Assembly: GCA_963718315.1 (NCBI GenBank)
Contig: CAVQZC010000006.1
Location: 1 to 64,000 of the forward strand
DNA: 64,000 bases
From: CAVQZC01 sp963718315
GTDB taxonomy: Bacteria > Actinomycetota > Thermoleophilia > Gaiellales > JAICJC01
Reading direction: 5' to 3'
Position 1 is the stretch's first letter. Every line of letters starts with the position of its first letter. Shown here in pieces: positions 42,085 through 51,536 of the stretch. Below the pieces are notes generated by a model. The model saw only the letters and a program-made list of their open reading frames with translations. It did no database searches and was not told the DNA's origin. The translations under genes and the position numbers were made by a program.

Positions 42085-42088
42085 CCCG

Positions 42089-42985
42089 CTACGGCCCTGC
42101 CGCCGGGGACGTGTCCAGGCGCACCACGGGCCGCGGGCCGGTTGCCTGGACGACCACGGCCGCGATCACGATGGCGCCGCCCACGAGCGACGCCGTGCCG
42201 GGGTTCTCCGACAGAAACAGCCAGACCCACAACGGTCCCAGGACGACCTCGAGCAGCGTGATCATGGCCACCTCCGAGGCCGGGATCAGCCGCGCACCGA
42301 CCGTGAACAACAGCAGCCCAAAGCCCATCTGGAACGCGCCCAGCGTGATCAGCAGCAGCAGGTCGCGCGGTCCCACCTGAGACGGATTTGCGAACGGCGT
42401 TGCCACGACCAGCAGCATGAACTGGGCAAGGCAGGTGGCGGGCGCCATCGAGATGTCGCGCCGCGCGCGGGTGATCACGATTGCCACGGCGAACGAGAAC
42501 ATCATCACCAGCGCCAGCAGGTCGCCCGGCAGCTCGCCCCCCGACGGCGACCCGATCATCAGCCCGACGCCGCCGATCGCGACCAGCATGGCGACCCACG
42601 TGCGGGGTGCGATCGGCTCCCCGAGGAACGCCCGGGCGAGCAGCGACGCCGCCACCGGCGCCGCCGCCTGGATGAACAGGACATTTGCGACGGTGGTGTG
42701 GTTGAGGGCGACGATGAAGGCGCCGGAGGAGACCGCCATGCAGACGGCGACTGCGACGCCGTCACGGCCGATCGCCAGGAATGCGCGTACCAACCGTCCC
42801 CGCTCGGCGAAGGCGAGGTAGCCGAACAGCGTCAGGGTGGCGAACAGTGCCCGCCCGGCGACCTGGGTCGCCGTGTCCATCGTCAGCTCGCGCTGGAGGA
42901 GGCCGGCCGTCGACCACGCCACCGCCGCCATGGCGACGTATAGCTGGCCTCGCCGATGCTCCGTCAAGGCCCCGTGCGTCGCCAC
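42089..42985 (-). CDS. EamA/DMT-family transporter
   Basis: This 298-residue protein has ten helices in two five-helix EamA halves. The first begins LYVAMAAVAWSTAGLLQREL and the second includes LAQFMLLVVATPFANPSQVG and EVVLGPLWVWLFLSENPG, a typical motif in the ninth helix region. DMT transporters export amino acids or metabolites; the substrate here is unknown. ATG 42985 is used. It is the first gene of a probable operon with the ABC ATPase and the repeated membrane protein. Confidence 0.9.
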   Translation of the reverse strand: MATHGALTEHRRGQLYVAMAAVAWSTAGLLQRELTMDTATQVAGRALFATLTLFGYLAFAERGRLVRAFLAIGRDGVAVAVCMAVSSGAFIVALNHTTVANVLFIQAAAPVAASLLARAFLGEPIAPRTWVAMLVAIGGVGLMIGSPSGGELPGDLLALVMMFSFAVAIVITRARRDISMAPATCLAQFMLLVVATPFANPSQVGPRDLLLLITLGAFQMGFGLLLFTVGARLIPASEVAMITLLEVVLGPLWVWLFLSENPGTASLVGGAIVIAAVVVQATGPRPVVRLDTSPAAGP

Positions 42986-42998
42986 GCCCCGAAGTCAA

Positions 42999-43496
42999 TC
43001 AGAAGAGGGCGGTGACCAGTCCCAGCGACACGACGCCGATGACGATGCCGATCATCGCCCCGACCGCCACGTCGCTCGGGTAGTGCACGCCGACGTACAC
43101 CCGGCTCAGCGCCATCAGCGACGCCAGGCCGAACCAGATGGGCCCGAGGTGAGGCGCAAACGCGGTCAGCAACACGGCAGCCGCCATCGCCGACGCCGCG
43201 TGCCCGGACGGAAACGAGGTCGTCTTCTGGACGCCGATCAGCCGCTCCACCCGCGCCATCGCCGGACGCTCCCGGCGGGCCACCTGCTTGATCGACTCGC
43301 AGACCAACATGGTCGCGACCAGGGTCAGCGTGACCCGCTGGGGGTGGTCGAGCATCGCCCCGAGCGCGATCCACAGCAGCCCCAGGTTGCCGCTGCGCGT
43401 GAACAACACGAGCAGCCGCGAGAGCCATGGCCGGCGCAGGTCGCGGGCGTAGCGGAGGCCGGCGGTGTCGAGGCGCTCGATGCGAGTGATCGTCAC
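42999..43496 (-). CDS. PAP2-family membrane phosphatase
   Basis: This 165-residue membrane protein has the three phosphatase motifs: KQVARRERP (K-x6-RP), FPSGHA and SRVYVGVHYPSDV (SR-x5-H-x3-D). It has about five helices. Such enzymes dephosphorylate undecaprenyl pyrophosphate, phosphatidic acid or similar lipids on the outer membrane face. The length is typical for the bacterial short form. It follows a strong terminator hairpin and is 13 bases before the EamA gene, so those genes may share its transcript. Confidence 0.92.
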   Translation of the reverse strand: MTITRIERLDTAGLRYARDLRRPWLSRLLVLFTRSGNLGLLWIALGAMLDHPQRVTLTLVATMLVCESIKQVARRERPAMARVERLIGVQKTTSFPSGHAASAMAAAVLLTAFAPHLGPIWFGLASLMALSRVYVGVHYPSDVAVGAMIGIVIGVVSLGLVTALF

Positions 43497-43554
43497 ACCC
43501 GCATCATCGGCGATCCGCGCTCCGGCTCAAGGGACAACCCTCGCCGGACCGCAA

Positions 43555-43590
43555 GACGACCCCGGGAGGCGGCCACCACCCGGGGTCGTC
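43555..43590 (-). terminator. GC-rich 12-base-pair hairpin
   Basis: GACGACCCCGGG (43555-43566) pairs perfectly with CCCGGGGTCGTC (43579-43590) around a 12-base loop. It lies just after the stop of the small membrane-protein gene and before the PAP2 gene. High-GC actinobacterial terminators often lack a T-run, as here. Confidence 0.7.
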
Positions 43591-43619
43591 TGGACGCTCC
43601 AGCTGGACTGGTGACAGCC

Positions 43620-43811
43620 CTAGCCCCGCGACGCGGCGGGGGCGTATGTCCGGCGGGGGGACCGGGCAGAGGCGGGAGCGGGTGTTCGTGCCTGCCGCAG
43701 CTCGGCTTCTCCGGCGGCGGTGTAGGCGATCTTCATGACCAGGCCGACAAACGCAATCGCCGCCGCCATCAGGGTTCCGTCGAGCAGGACAACAAGTGTG
43801 AGTCGGGACAT
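43620..43811 (-). CDS. Small single-helix membrane protein (63 residues)
   Basis: The product has one membrane helix (LDGTLMAAAIAFVGLVMKIA) and a basic, alanine/proline-rich C-terminal tail. ATG 43811 has AGGAGG six bases upstream, strong support for translation. It is followed by a clear terminator hairpin and so is an independent short transcript. No family is recognised. Confidence 0.7.
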   Translation of the reverse strand: MSRLTLVVLLDGTLMAAAIAFVGLVMKIAYTAAGEAELRQARTPAPASARSPRRTYAPAASRG

Positions 43812-43907
43812 TGAGTGCCTCCTGGATTGCTTTCGAGGTACGCATCCAGAATGCCCAGCCGCCCTCAGCGACCGGTCGGTATCGCCTGAGAGTTCTCTGT
43901 GAGTCGG

Positions 43908-44807
43908 TTAATGCCGGAGCTTGATCGGCACGCTTGCAGCAGCCGGTGCCGGGTGCCGTCCGGCGAGCGGGTGGTGGAGCAGCCAGACCGACGCCAGCCC
44001 CTGCCAGGGGCCGTACCCCTCGAGCAGCCGCTGCGTGTCCTCGACGGTGGCGGGAGCACCCTGAAGGCGCGTCGCGATTCGGATCAGGCCGAGATCGCCG
44101 GCCAGCCCGTAGTCGAGACGCCCGAATCCGTGGAGCAGGACCGACGCGGCAGTCCAAGGGCCGAGGCCGCGGAACGATCGCACGCGAGCGGCGATGCGGG
44201 TGCTCGGATCCCCCTCCAGCGCCCCCCAGTCGACCGCCGAGGCCTGCGCCAGCGCGACGGCCCGCGCGGGGCTCAGCCCTGCCCGCTCGAGCATCGCCGG
44301 GGACAGGGTGCGCAGCTCGGTGCGTCCGGGCGGCAACCGCAGCTCGCCGCGACCAGCCGCGGGCAGCGCCCGGTAGAGGATCCGCCGCTCGATGCGCTGG
44401 GCGTCCGACCACCGCACCAGCTGCCCGGTGACGCCGCGCACGAGCGCGTGTTGGGGCGTGGCCAGGCGGACCGGGCGCATGCCTGCCAGCCGGTGCCGGA
44501 GGGGACGCAGCAGCTCGTCGTGCTCGGCAAGCGACAGAAACGGCCGGTGGTCGAGGTCGATCCAGAGCAGCTCTCGCAGCCGAGCGGATGCCACGTCGGG
44601 ATCGGCGCCGCGCACACGGCATCGCACGATGCCGTCGGGAAGCTGCCACACGCGCGCGGATGCCGCGCCGGCCGCCGTCGGGAAGGCCAGCTCCAGCACG
44701 CCTCCGCGAAACCGCCTGGTCAGGTCGGGCGGCCCGCTGCTCGCCGAGAGCAGGAACGGGGCGGCTGCCCGCATGTCCACCTGCCGCTCGCTGGGTTCGC
44801 CGGTCAC
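43908..44807 (-). CDS. DNA-3-methyladenine glycosylase (AlkA-type, HhH-GPD)
   Basis: This 299-residue protein has the AlkA N-terminal beta domain (residues 15-120) and the HhH-GPD domain: LRSFRGLGPWTAASVLLHGF-type hairpin (here RSFRGLGPWTAASVLLHG) followed by the catalytic aspartate in YGLAGDLGLIR. Enzymes of this type remove 3-alkylpurines and other alkylated bases from DNA in base excision repair. No Ada-type fusion is present. GTG or ATG at 44807 is the family-like start. It diverges from the peptidase gene across 22 bases. Confidence 0.9.
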   Translation of the reverse strand: MTGEPSERQVDMRAAAPFLLSASSGPPDLTRRFRGGVLELAFPTAAGAASARVWQLPDGIVRCRVRGADPDVASARLRELLWIDLDHRPFLSLAEHDELLRPLRHRLAGMRPVRLATPQHALVRGVTGQLVRWSDAQRIERRILYRALPAAGRGELRLPPGRTELRTLSPAMLERAGLSPARAVALAQASAVDWGALEGDPSTRIAARVRSFRGLGPWTAASVLLHGFGRLDYGLAGDLGLIRIATRLQGAPATVEDTQRLLEGYGPWQGLASVWLLHHPLAGRHPAPAAASVPIKLRH

Positions 44808-44829
44808 CCGTTCAGCCTAGACTGGCGAC

Positions 44830-45867
44830 GTGACGCGCGACTCGATCCATGCCAGCCTCGTCGAGCTCTGCGGCCGGCACTCCCCGAGCGGGATGGAGCA
44901 CGAGGTCGACGCCTACCTGCTCGAGCGGCTTGCAGCGATGGGCGGCGAGCCGACCGTCGACGGCGCGGGCAACATCGTCCTGCGGGTTGCGGGGCGCGGC
45001 GATGGGCCTCCGGTCGCGCTGCTCGCGCACAAGGACGAGATCGGCGGCCTGGTGAAGCGGGTCGAGGAGAACGGCCGCCTGGTCGCGGTGACGCTGGGCG
45101 ACGCCCATCCCTGGATCTGGGGCGAGGGCGTGGTCGAGGTGCTGGGCCGGCGAGACACCGTGACCGGGGTGCTGTCGTTCGGCGCTCGCCACGTGTCCGA
45201 GGAGTCGCCGCAGCGCAAGCAGCTCGACAAGGAGCCGGTGCGCTGGCGCAACGCGTGGATCGAGACCAAGCTGGACGCGGCGACGCTGGAGGCGGCGGGC
45301 GTGACCGCCGGCTCGCGGGTCGTGCCGGCGCGCAGCCGCAAGACGCCGGTGCGGCTCGGCTCCGACGGCGAGTACATCGCCGCCCACGCGCTCGACAACA
45401 AGGGCTCGGTCGCAGCTCTGCTCGAGCTGGCAGCGCTGTTGAACGCGCCGCGCTGCGACGTCGACCTGGTGTTCACGTCGCGCGAGGAGATCGGCTGCCA
45501 GGGCGCCCAGTGGTACGCGCGCCGCACCGATGCCGAGGCGCTGGTGGCGGTCGAGGTCGTGCCGGTCGCCAAGGAGTACGCCATCGATCCAGGCCCCGAG
45601 CCGGTGCTGGTTCGGGCCGACGCGTCGGGACCACTCGACGACGGGCTGGCCGGCGAGCTCGAGGACGCCGCGACGGCGGCCGGGCTCCATATGCGCCACT
45701 GCGCTCTCACCCGCTACGGCTCCGACGCATCGACGGTGCTGGACACCGGCCGCGTCGCCCGCAGCGCATGTCTCGCGTTTGCCACCGAGAATACGCACGG
45801 TTTCGAGATCGCCCACCTGGACGGCATTGCGTCCTGCGTGACGGTGCTCGAGCGCTGGCTGGCGTAA
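44830..45867 (+). CDS. M42-type metallo-aminopeptidase
   Basis: This 345-residue enzyme has dinuclear-zinc motifs of the M42/M20 clan: VALLAHKDEIGG (first ligand), AHALDNKGSVAAL (bridging aspartate), VFTSREEIGCQGAQ (catalytic glutamate pair) and AVEVVPVAKE. The insert between them matches the glutamyl-aminopeptidase/FrvX group, which forms tetrahedral 12-mers that trim peptides. GTG 44830 is the start. The first ligand is H-K-D in place of H-x-D with a different middle residue, which is allowed. The gene appears to be a single transcript. Confidence 0.87.
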   Translation: MTRDSIHASLVELCGRHSPSGMEHEVDAYLLERLAAMGGEPTVDGAGNIVLRVAGRGDGPPVALLAHKDEIGGLVKRVEENGRLVAVTLGDAHPWIWGEGVVEVLGRRDTVTGVLSFGARHVSEESPQRKQLDKEPVRWRNAWIETKLDAATLEAAGVTAGSRVVPARSRKTPVRLGSDGEYIAAHALDNKGSVAALLELAALLNAPRCDVDLVFTSREEIGCQGAQWYARRTDAEALVAVEVVPVAKEYAIDPGPEPVLVRADASGPLDDGLAGELEDAATAAGLHMRHCALTRYGSDASTVLDTGRVARSACLAFATENTHGFEIAHLDGIASCVTVLERWLA

Positions 45868-45933
45868 CACCTCACACAAAAGCTCCTGCAAAAGGTGTAC
45901 CTTCGGCGGTACTCCGACCCGAAAGGAACGTGT

Positions 45934-46521
45934 ATGGCGATCCTCATGCTGATCGAGTTCGAAGGCGGAACCCGTGAGCAGTACGACAAGGTGGACGAGT
46001 TGCTCGGCGGAGTCACCGTCGACCATGCGCCTGACGGTTTGATCAGCCATTCGGCTGCGATCACCGAAGACGGTCTCGTCGTCGCGGACGTGTGGGAGTC
46101 GCCGGAGGCGCTCCAGACCTTCTTCGACGAACAGCTCGGCGCGGCCTTGAAGGAGGCCGAGGTGACCACCACCGAGCCGCGGATCCTGCCGGTGCACAAC
46201 CACATCCACGGCAGCGGAATCCATCCCGGCGTGGTGATGATCGCCGAGATCGACGGCATGACGACGGACGACTACGACCGGATGACCGGCGAGATCGACG
46301 CGCACGGCGGCGACGGTTCAGGCCATCCGGCCGTCTCCCACATCGCGGCGACCGACGGCGACACGCTGGTCGTCGTGGACGTCTGGGAGTCCGAAGAGGC
46401 ATTCGGCCAGTTCGCGGAGTCCGAGCTCGCCCCGCGCGCCGGCGATTCGATGGATCAGATGAAGCCACGCTTCGGCGAGGTGCACAACCACGTGCCGGTG
46501 AAGGCCCCGGCCAGGAGCTAA
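45934..46521 (+). CDS. Tandem-duplicated ABM-like (dimeric alpha-beta barrel) protein
   Basis: This 195-residue protein consists of two related halves of about 95 residues. Both have GLVVADVWESPEALQTFF-like cores (second: DTLVVVDVWESEEAFGQF) ending VHNHIHGSG and VHNHVPVKA. The fold pattern suggests an antibiotic-biosynthesis-monooxygenase-type dimeric barrel joined into one chain. The function is unknown. ATG 45934 follows gaaagga. A perfect 14-base hairpin ends the transcript just before the tRNA gene. Confidence 0.75.
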   Translation: MAILMLIEFEGGTREQYDKVDELLGGVTVDHAPDGLISHSAAITEDGLVVADVWESPEALQTFFDEQLGAALKEAEVTTTEPRILPVHNHIHGSGIHPGVVMIAEIDGMTTDDYDRMTGEIDAHGGDGSGHPAVSHIAATDGDTLVVVDVWESEEAFGQFAESELAPRAGDSMDQMKPRFGEVHNHVPVKAPARS

Positions 46522-46531
46522 CGGTTCCACG

Positions 46532-46567
46532 GCCGCCGAGGGAGCACCGGACCGCTCCCTCGGCGGC
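46532..46567 (+). terminator. Perfect 14-base-pair terminator hairpin
   Basis: GCCGCCGAGGGAGC (46532-46545) pairs exactly with GCTCCCTCGGCGGC (46554-46567) around an 8-base loop. It lies 10 bases after the stop of the duplicated ABM-like gene and separates it from the tRNA gene. There is no T-run. Confidence 0.8.
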
Positions 46568-46616
46568 TGGCGGATCGATCAGTGACCGCTGCGCCCGAGG
46601 GTAGAATGCGGCCCTC

Positions 46617-46690
46617 GGCGGAGTAGCTCAGCTGGTTAGAGCAGCGGAATCATAATCCGCGTGTCGGGGGTTCGAGTCCCTCCTCCGCTA
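46617..46690 (+). tRNA. tRNA-Met (anticodon CAT), elongator type
   Basis: The 74-base gene folds as a normal cloverleaf: acceptor GGCGGAG/CTCCGCT, D-stem GCTC/GAGC, anticodon stem GCGGA/TCCGC with loop ATCATAA, and T-stem GGGGG/CCCTC with TTCGAGT. The anticodon is CAT and the discriminator is A. No 3' CCA is encoded. It resembles actinobacterial elongator tRNA-Met. An Ile2 tRNA with a modified C34 cannot be fully excluded. Confidence 0.92.
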
Positions 46691-46784
46691 TAGGGTGGAG
46701 ACAAGCTACGTGGTCAACCGTGCGACTGGTCCGGCTTGGAGTTGGTGCCGGGGGGTCCGCGGGAAGCCGCGCAAAGTCCGGGAG

Positions 46785-47132
46785 TCAGGACGCCACGACG
46801 TCCATGCGCGTGATCATCTCGCCATTGAGGGTGTAGACGTGGTGAACAACGCGCTGATCGAGCAACTTGTCTTCGAGGTCTCTGACCACTTGGTCGACCT
46901 CGACATCCACCCTCCCGTCGGGCAGCACGGTCGTTGATCGCGGCGTGACCGTCGGGGATATCTCGGCCCATTGTCGGTGCCAGTAGCTTCGGACTTCGTC
47001 CTTCCCTTGGACGAAGCCGCCCTCGAAAGCCTTTGGCCACTCGACCCGGGCGTCCATGAATGCGAGTACGGAATCGGCGTCCCGGGCGTTGAACGCGCTG
47101 TACATCTGATCGAAGCGCTCGTCATGGTCCAT
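46785..47132 (-). CDS. NTF2/SnoaL-like domain protein
   Basis: This 115-residue protein has the cone-shaped SnoaL/NTF2 pattern: FDQMYSAFNARDADSVLAFM, then VEWPKAFEGGFVQGKDEVRS, WAEISPTVTPRSTTVLPDGR and a final strand HHVYTLNGEMITRMDV. Members are isomerases, cyclases or binding proteins; no catalytic residues identify this one. ATG 47132 is the start. It lies convergent to the tRNA gene, 94 bases away. Confidence 0.83.
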   Translation of the reverse strand: MDHDERFDQMYSAFNARDADSVLAFMDARVEWPKAFEGGFVQGKDEVRSYWHRQWAEISPTVTPRSTTVLPDGRVDVEVDQVVRDLEDKLLDQRVVHHVYTLNGEMITRMDVVAS

Positions 47133-47248
47133 GCACCCGATAGTACTGACTCAGCCTCACCGGGCCCCAAACGCCGCGAGTGAGCCCACGGGCTCGCCGG
47201 CGCTCGCTCGGCTACCCCACCAGCAGGTCGGCCGTGCTGGCGGCCTGA

Positions 47249-47578
47249 TCACTCGACCGGCTCACTGGCAGACCCGCTGCCCGACTGGAGCCGCCAGGCG
47301 CCGATGACTGCGTCCTCGATGGCATCGGGGGTGCCGTTCTCGAGGTCGGCCACGATCATCATGTGCTTGGCAAAGCGCCGTGGGATCGAGAACGTCTCGG
47401 GGAACGACCGGTACAGGAAGTCCCTCGACTCGAACGATGCGCGGATGACGACGTGAGAGTCGTCGAGCTGCCGAGCGACCAGGCGGCCGTGGTATCGCCA
47501 GTCGAGCATCCCGTCACGGGTCCGTTCGGTGACTCCGTCGAGTTGGCCGGTGAGGCGACTCAGGTCGGCGAGTTCCAT
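47249..47578 (-). CDS. MmcQ/YjbR-family protein
   Basis: This 109-residue protein resembles the YjbR/MmcQ family: YHGRLVARQLDDSHVVIRAS, then FPETFSIPRRFAKHMMIVAD and a C-terminal helix AIEDAVIGAWRLQ. It is the second member in the window (the other at 15 kb), and the two are only weakly alike. ATG 47578 is chosen as it begins the conserved region. It diverges from the FAD monooxygenase across a 182-base gap. Confidence 0.7.
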   Translation of the reverse strand: MELADLSRLTGQLDGVTERTRDGMLDWRYHGRLVARQLDDSHVVIRASFESRDFLYRSFPETFSIPRRFAKHMMIVADLENGTPDAIEDAVIGAWRLQSGSGSASEPVE

Positions 47579-47760
47579 CGCCGGATCATTCTCGCACCCG
47601 CCCCGGGAGCCTGGTTCGTGGCCGACCCAGCTTCCGGTCGGCGGCCTGGCTCCCCTCTGCCGCTTAAAAGTACACCACACCTGGGGGCTTGTTTCAACCG
47701 GGAACCCTGGGGCAGAATGGCCGGTTCGGCGTTTGAACGAACGACTCCGGAGGGCGCTAG

Positions 47761-49294
47761 ATGGTGATGGACACAGACGTGATCGTGGTGGGTGCCGGTC
47801 CGACCGGGCTGATGCTGGCGGGCGAGCTGTGCCGCGCTGGAGTGCGGCCGCTGGTGCTGGAACGGCACCCGGCGTTCCGAGACATCCCGAAAGCCGGCGG
47901 CCTGAACGGGCGGATCGTCGAGCTGGCTCGCTACCGGGGGTTGCTGGAGCGGTTCGAGGCGGCCGGCACCGCTCCCATCCCGGCCCCTCAACTGCCATTC
48001 GGCGGCATACATGTGGACTTCACGGGCCTGGCCGACCCTCCGATGGAGCTGCTGATGCTCCCCCAGCCGCAGCTCGAGCGCCTGCTGGCCGAGATCGCCG
48101 GCGAGCTCGGCGCCGAGATCCGCCGCGGACAGGAGCTGGTCGGGCTGAGCCAGAACGAGGGCAGCGTGACCGCGGAGGTGCGCGGCCCCGAGGGGACGCA
48201 TGAGGTCACCGCCCGCTACCTCGTCGGCTGCGACGGCGCCTCCAGCCGGGTGCGCGAGATTCGCCGATATCTCGTTCCCGGGCACCACCTTCCCGGAGAT
48301 CCAGCGGATGGCTCAGACCACCATTCCCGAGTCGGTCACCGTGCTCGAGAACCGCGACCTCGAGGTTGTGGGGGTGGGCAGGATCCCGTTCGGGTTCACC
48401 CCAACCGAGCGTGGTGTGTTCGCCACGGGGTCGGTCGACCGTTCGCTCCTGGGCGTGTACACCAGCGAGCAGGAGTCGGTCGAGTACGACGACGACGAGC
48501 CGATGACGGTGACCGAGGTGCGGGACAGCATCCGCCGCGTGCTCGGCGTGGATCTGCCGCTGGGAGAGCCGATCCGGCTGACCCGCTTCAGCTATCACGC
48601 CCGGCACGCCGAGCGATACCGCGACGGGCGGGTGCTGCTGGCAGGCGACGCCGCTCACCTGTTCCCGGCCGGAGGCGTGGCCCTCAACGCCGGGATGGTC
48701 GACAGCGTCAACCTTGGCTGGAAGCTGGCGGCCGCGATCCAGGGCTGGGCGCCGCCCGGCCTGCTGGACACCTACAGCGACGAACGCCGCCTCGCCGCCG
48801 AGCGCACCCTGCTCCACGCCCGGGCCCAGTGGGCGATGCGGCGCGGACACGACGCAGCCGCCGACGCGCTCCGCGAGCTCTTCCTGGAGCTCGTCACCGA
48901 CGAGCCGGCCCTGCGCCGCATCGGCGCTCTGATCGCCGGCACCGACGTCCGTTACCCGGGCCCAAACCCCAACGACCATTCGCTGACCGGTACCTTCGCC
49001 GCCGACCTCACCCTGCAGACTGCTGAGGGTGCGACCAGCGTCGGAGAGCTCATGCACACCGCGCGGCCGGTCCTGCTCGATCTCGCCGACCGCTCGGACC
49101 TCCGCGAGGCGGCGCAGGGCTGGCAGGATCGCGTCGACGTGCACACCGCCACGACCGATGATCGGCCGGCCGATGCCCTGCTGATCCGCCCTGACGGTCA
49201 CATCGCCTGGGCCGCGGCCATCGAGGAACCCGTTGACGCCGCCGGGGCAACGCTGCGGGAAGCCCTCTCGTACTGGTTCGGCGAGCCCTGCTGA
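47761..49294 (+). pseudogene. FAD-dependent aromatic monooxygenase (PheA/TetX-like), frameshifted
   Basis: ATG 47761 follows ggaggg. The first part reads VIVVGAGPTGLMLAGELCRA (FAD motif) and then LVGCDGASSRVRE (the DG motif). An extra base near 48259 breaks the frame. Removing it continues FADISFPGTTFPEIQRMAQ up to VLLAGDAAHLFPAGGVALNA (second FAD motif) and a thioredoxin-like C-terminal domain ending YWFGEPC. The whole would be about 510 residues, a class A flavin hydroxylase of phenolic or polyketide substrates. It may be intact in the organism if the insertion is an error. Confidence 0.85.
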
Positions 49295-49356
49295 ACGAAC
49301 CTCTGCTCGACGCGATGCTCGCGCCTGGCAATGGTCGAGCTCAGAGCGGACTCATT

Positions 49357-49740
<384 letters not shown>

Positions 49741-49760
49741 GTCGTCCTCCTTCTGGTCCT

Positions 49761-50204
49761 CTAGGCGGCGGCGCCGATCTTGGCGCGGATCTCATCCAGC
49801 ACCGCCTGCTCCTTGGGGCTGATCTCCTGTCCGTGCTCCTTGTGGGCGGCGGCCACCTTGGTGGCCAGCGTGATGATGAACTCCCGGTAGTCGGCGACCT
49901 CCTGCGGGGTCGCCTTCTGCTCCAGCAGGGCGACGGCGTCGGCGACGTGCTGCAGCCCCTTGTCGTGCAGCTCCTGCGGCCCGTGGAACTCGTGCCGGTC
50001 GAACTGCGGCTTGTGGGACACGATCTCGTCGAGCAGCTCGCTCTCGCCGTGCTGCTGACGCGCGTCGGTATAGGCGTGGCTGAGCGCGAAGGTCTCGCGG
50101 AACGTGCCTCCATGCTCGGCCGTGAGGACGACCATGCCCGCCGTCATCGGCCCTTCCGAGATCGTCTTCCACTCCTGGTCGTCGAAGTCACTCTTGGCTG
50201 TCAT
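49761..50204 (-). CDS. Hypothetical protein, 147 residues
   Basis: ATG 50204 has acaggagag at a good distance. The product is acidic and largely helical: EGPMTAGMVVLTAEHGGTFR, then SELLDEIVSHKPQFDRHEFH and VADYREFIITLATKVAAAHK. The last part resembles a four-helix bundle with histidines that might bind metal. I do not recognise the family with certainty. It lies 20 bases before the DUF1801 gene, so the two are probably co-transcribed. Confidence 0.7.
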   Translation of the reverse strand: MTAKSDFDDQEWKTISEGPMTAGMVVLTAEHGGTFRETFALSHAYTDARQQHGESELLDEIVSHKPQFDRHEFHGPQELHDKGLQHVADAVALLEQKATPQEVADYREFIITLATKVAAAHKEHGQEISPKEQAVLDEIRAKIGAAA

Positions 50205-50267
50205 GTCGCCTCTCCTGTCGCGGTCCGGCCGGAATACAGCGGACACGTTAGATGATCGATTGATCGT

Positions 50268-50900
50268 CTAGCGCAGAACGCGGGTGCGGACCCATCCCGC
50301 GGAGATGCCTGCCGCGACGACCGCCATCCACCAACTGCCACCGAGCGCCCAGCCTCCCAGGACGTCCGTCAGCCAGTGGGCTCCCAGGTAGATGCGCGAC
50401 GCTCCGACGATCAGGACCAGGACGCCGGCAGTCGCCCACGGCCACGCCGGACGCAGCCGACCGCCGGCTATCAGGAATGCCAGCATCCCGTAGAACGCCA
50501 TCGACTGGGTGGCGTGGCCGGAGGGGAACGACCAGTTGGTGTAGGTGCCGACTGCGTCTGCGGCGGGCGGCCGGGGCCGCTCGACTGCGGCCTTCGTCAC
50601 GCCGTAGAGCACCGTCGCCCCGAGCAGCGATGCGGCCAGGAGCACCCCCGGACGCCAGTCGCTGTCCCGCCACCACCAGACGCCGGCGGCGACTGCAGTG
50701 AGCGGGTAGAGCACCCACCCCGACCCCAGGTGGGTGAGCAGCTGCAGCGCCGACGTCAGGCCGGATGTGCGCTCGTCGACGATCCACTCAAGCAGAGAGC
50801 GGTCGACGACCAGATCGCGATCGACGACCACCAGGCCGGTCAGGAGCAGGAACACGCCGAGCAGCGCCGCCGAGACGGTCAGGGCCTGCCGGCTGCTCAC
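50268..50900 (-). CDS. PAP2-family membrane phosphatase (second copy)
   Basis: This 210-residue membrane protein has the PAP2 motifs KAAVERPRP, NWSFPSGHA and SRIYLGAHWLTDV, with about six helices. It is longer than the copy at 43.0 kb, with an extra N-terminal helix and an exposed loop (VVVDRDLVVDRSLLEW). It should dephosphorylate lipid phosphates outside the membrane. GTG 50900 overlaps the TGA of the upstream kinase gene. In the sequence as given the two read as one frame, but that is due to a frame slip in the kinase gene. Confidence 0.9.
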   Translation of the reverse strand: MSSRQALTVSAALLGVFLLLTGLVVVDRDLVVDRSLLEWIVDERTSGLTSALQLLTHLGSGWVLYPLTAVAAGVWWWRDSDWRPGVLLAASLLGATVLYGVTKAAVERPRPPAADAVGTYTNWSFPSGHATQSMAFYGMLAFLIAGGRLRPAWPWATAGVLVLIVGASRIYLGAHWLTDVLGGWALGGSWWMAVVAAGISAGWVRTRVLR

Positions 50901-51536
50901 GGCAGCTCCAGAGCCGCCGCGACGACGGCTGTCAGCTGCTCGACGTCCTGGCTGCCGTCGACCTCGATCGTCTGCAGCCCTGTGCTCGTCGGCCTGCCGC
51001 CGCACCTCGTCGGTGAACAGCGCGTCGCGCTCCAGCAGGTTTGCCAGCGCCCTTTCCGGATCGCTCGTTCTACCGGCGATCGCCCACGTCGACCCGCGGG
51101 CGTCGAAGGCCGCCCGCCGAAACTCGGGGGTCGGAAGCAGCCAGACCGCCGCCCGGTGGTTGGCCAGCAACGGCGCCACCTGACGGGGCAGCAGGGTGAA
51201 CCCTTCGGCGATCACCCCCCGGCCCGCGGGGAGCGCCAGCAGATCCTCGAGCACCAGTGGGAAGCCCTCACCCTGGAACCCGTGGAAGGTCTGGAGCATG
51301 ACCTCGGGTGCCCTCGTCACCCAGCGCTCGTCCATGTCCATCGTCGCGAACGCGTGCACCAGCGGCGCGCTTGTGGGATCTGACCGCTGGATGTGGCGCG
51401 AGAACTGCTCCGTCTCGTACCGCGCGAGGTTGTGGCGGGCCGCCAGCCGCCGGGCCACGGTCGACTTCCCGGCGCCGCTCCCACCGCCGATCCATCGCAC
51501 GTGCGCGAGCCGGGTTGTGACTGCGGTTTCGTTCAT
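50897..51536 (-). pseudogene. P-loop kinase-like protein, frameshifted near its C-terminus
   Basis: This protein of about 212 residues begins with a P-loop WIGGGSGAGKSTVARRLAAR and continues as a shikimate/AAA_33-type kinase with EVMLQTFHGFQGEGFPLVLE and GVIAEGFTLLPRQVAPLL. An extra base near 50981 sends the frame into the PAP2 gene. Removing it gives EHGLQTIEVDGSQDVEQLTA and a TGA at 50897-50899, overlapping the PAP2 start GTG. It thus belongs as a separate gene in a two-gene operon. Its phosphate acceptor is unknown. Confidence 0.75.

Noticed and set aside
46617..46690. tRNA-Ile2 (lysidine-modified CAT anticodon)
   Set aside because: Overall sequence, especially the acceptor and anticodon stems, resembles actinobacterial elongator tRNA-Met more closely, though Ile2 is not strictly excluded.
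50268..51536. A real bifunctional kinase-phosphatase
   Set aside because: The junction reads as random arginine-rich sequence in the given frame, while a one-base correction gives a natural kinase end and a GTGA overlap with the PAP2 gene.
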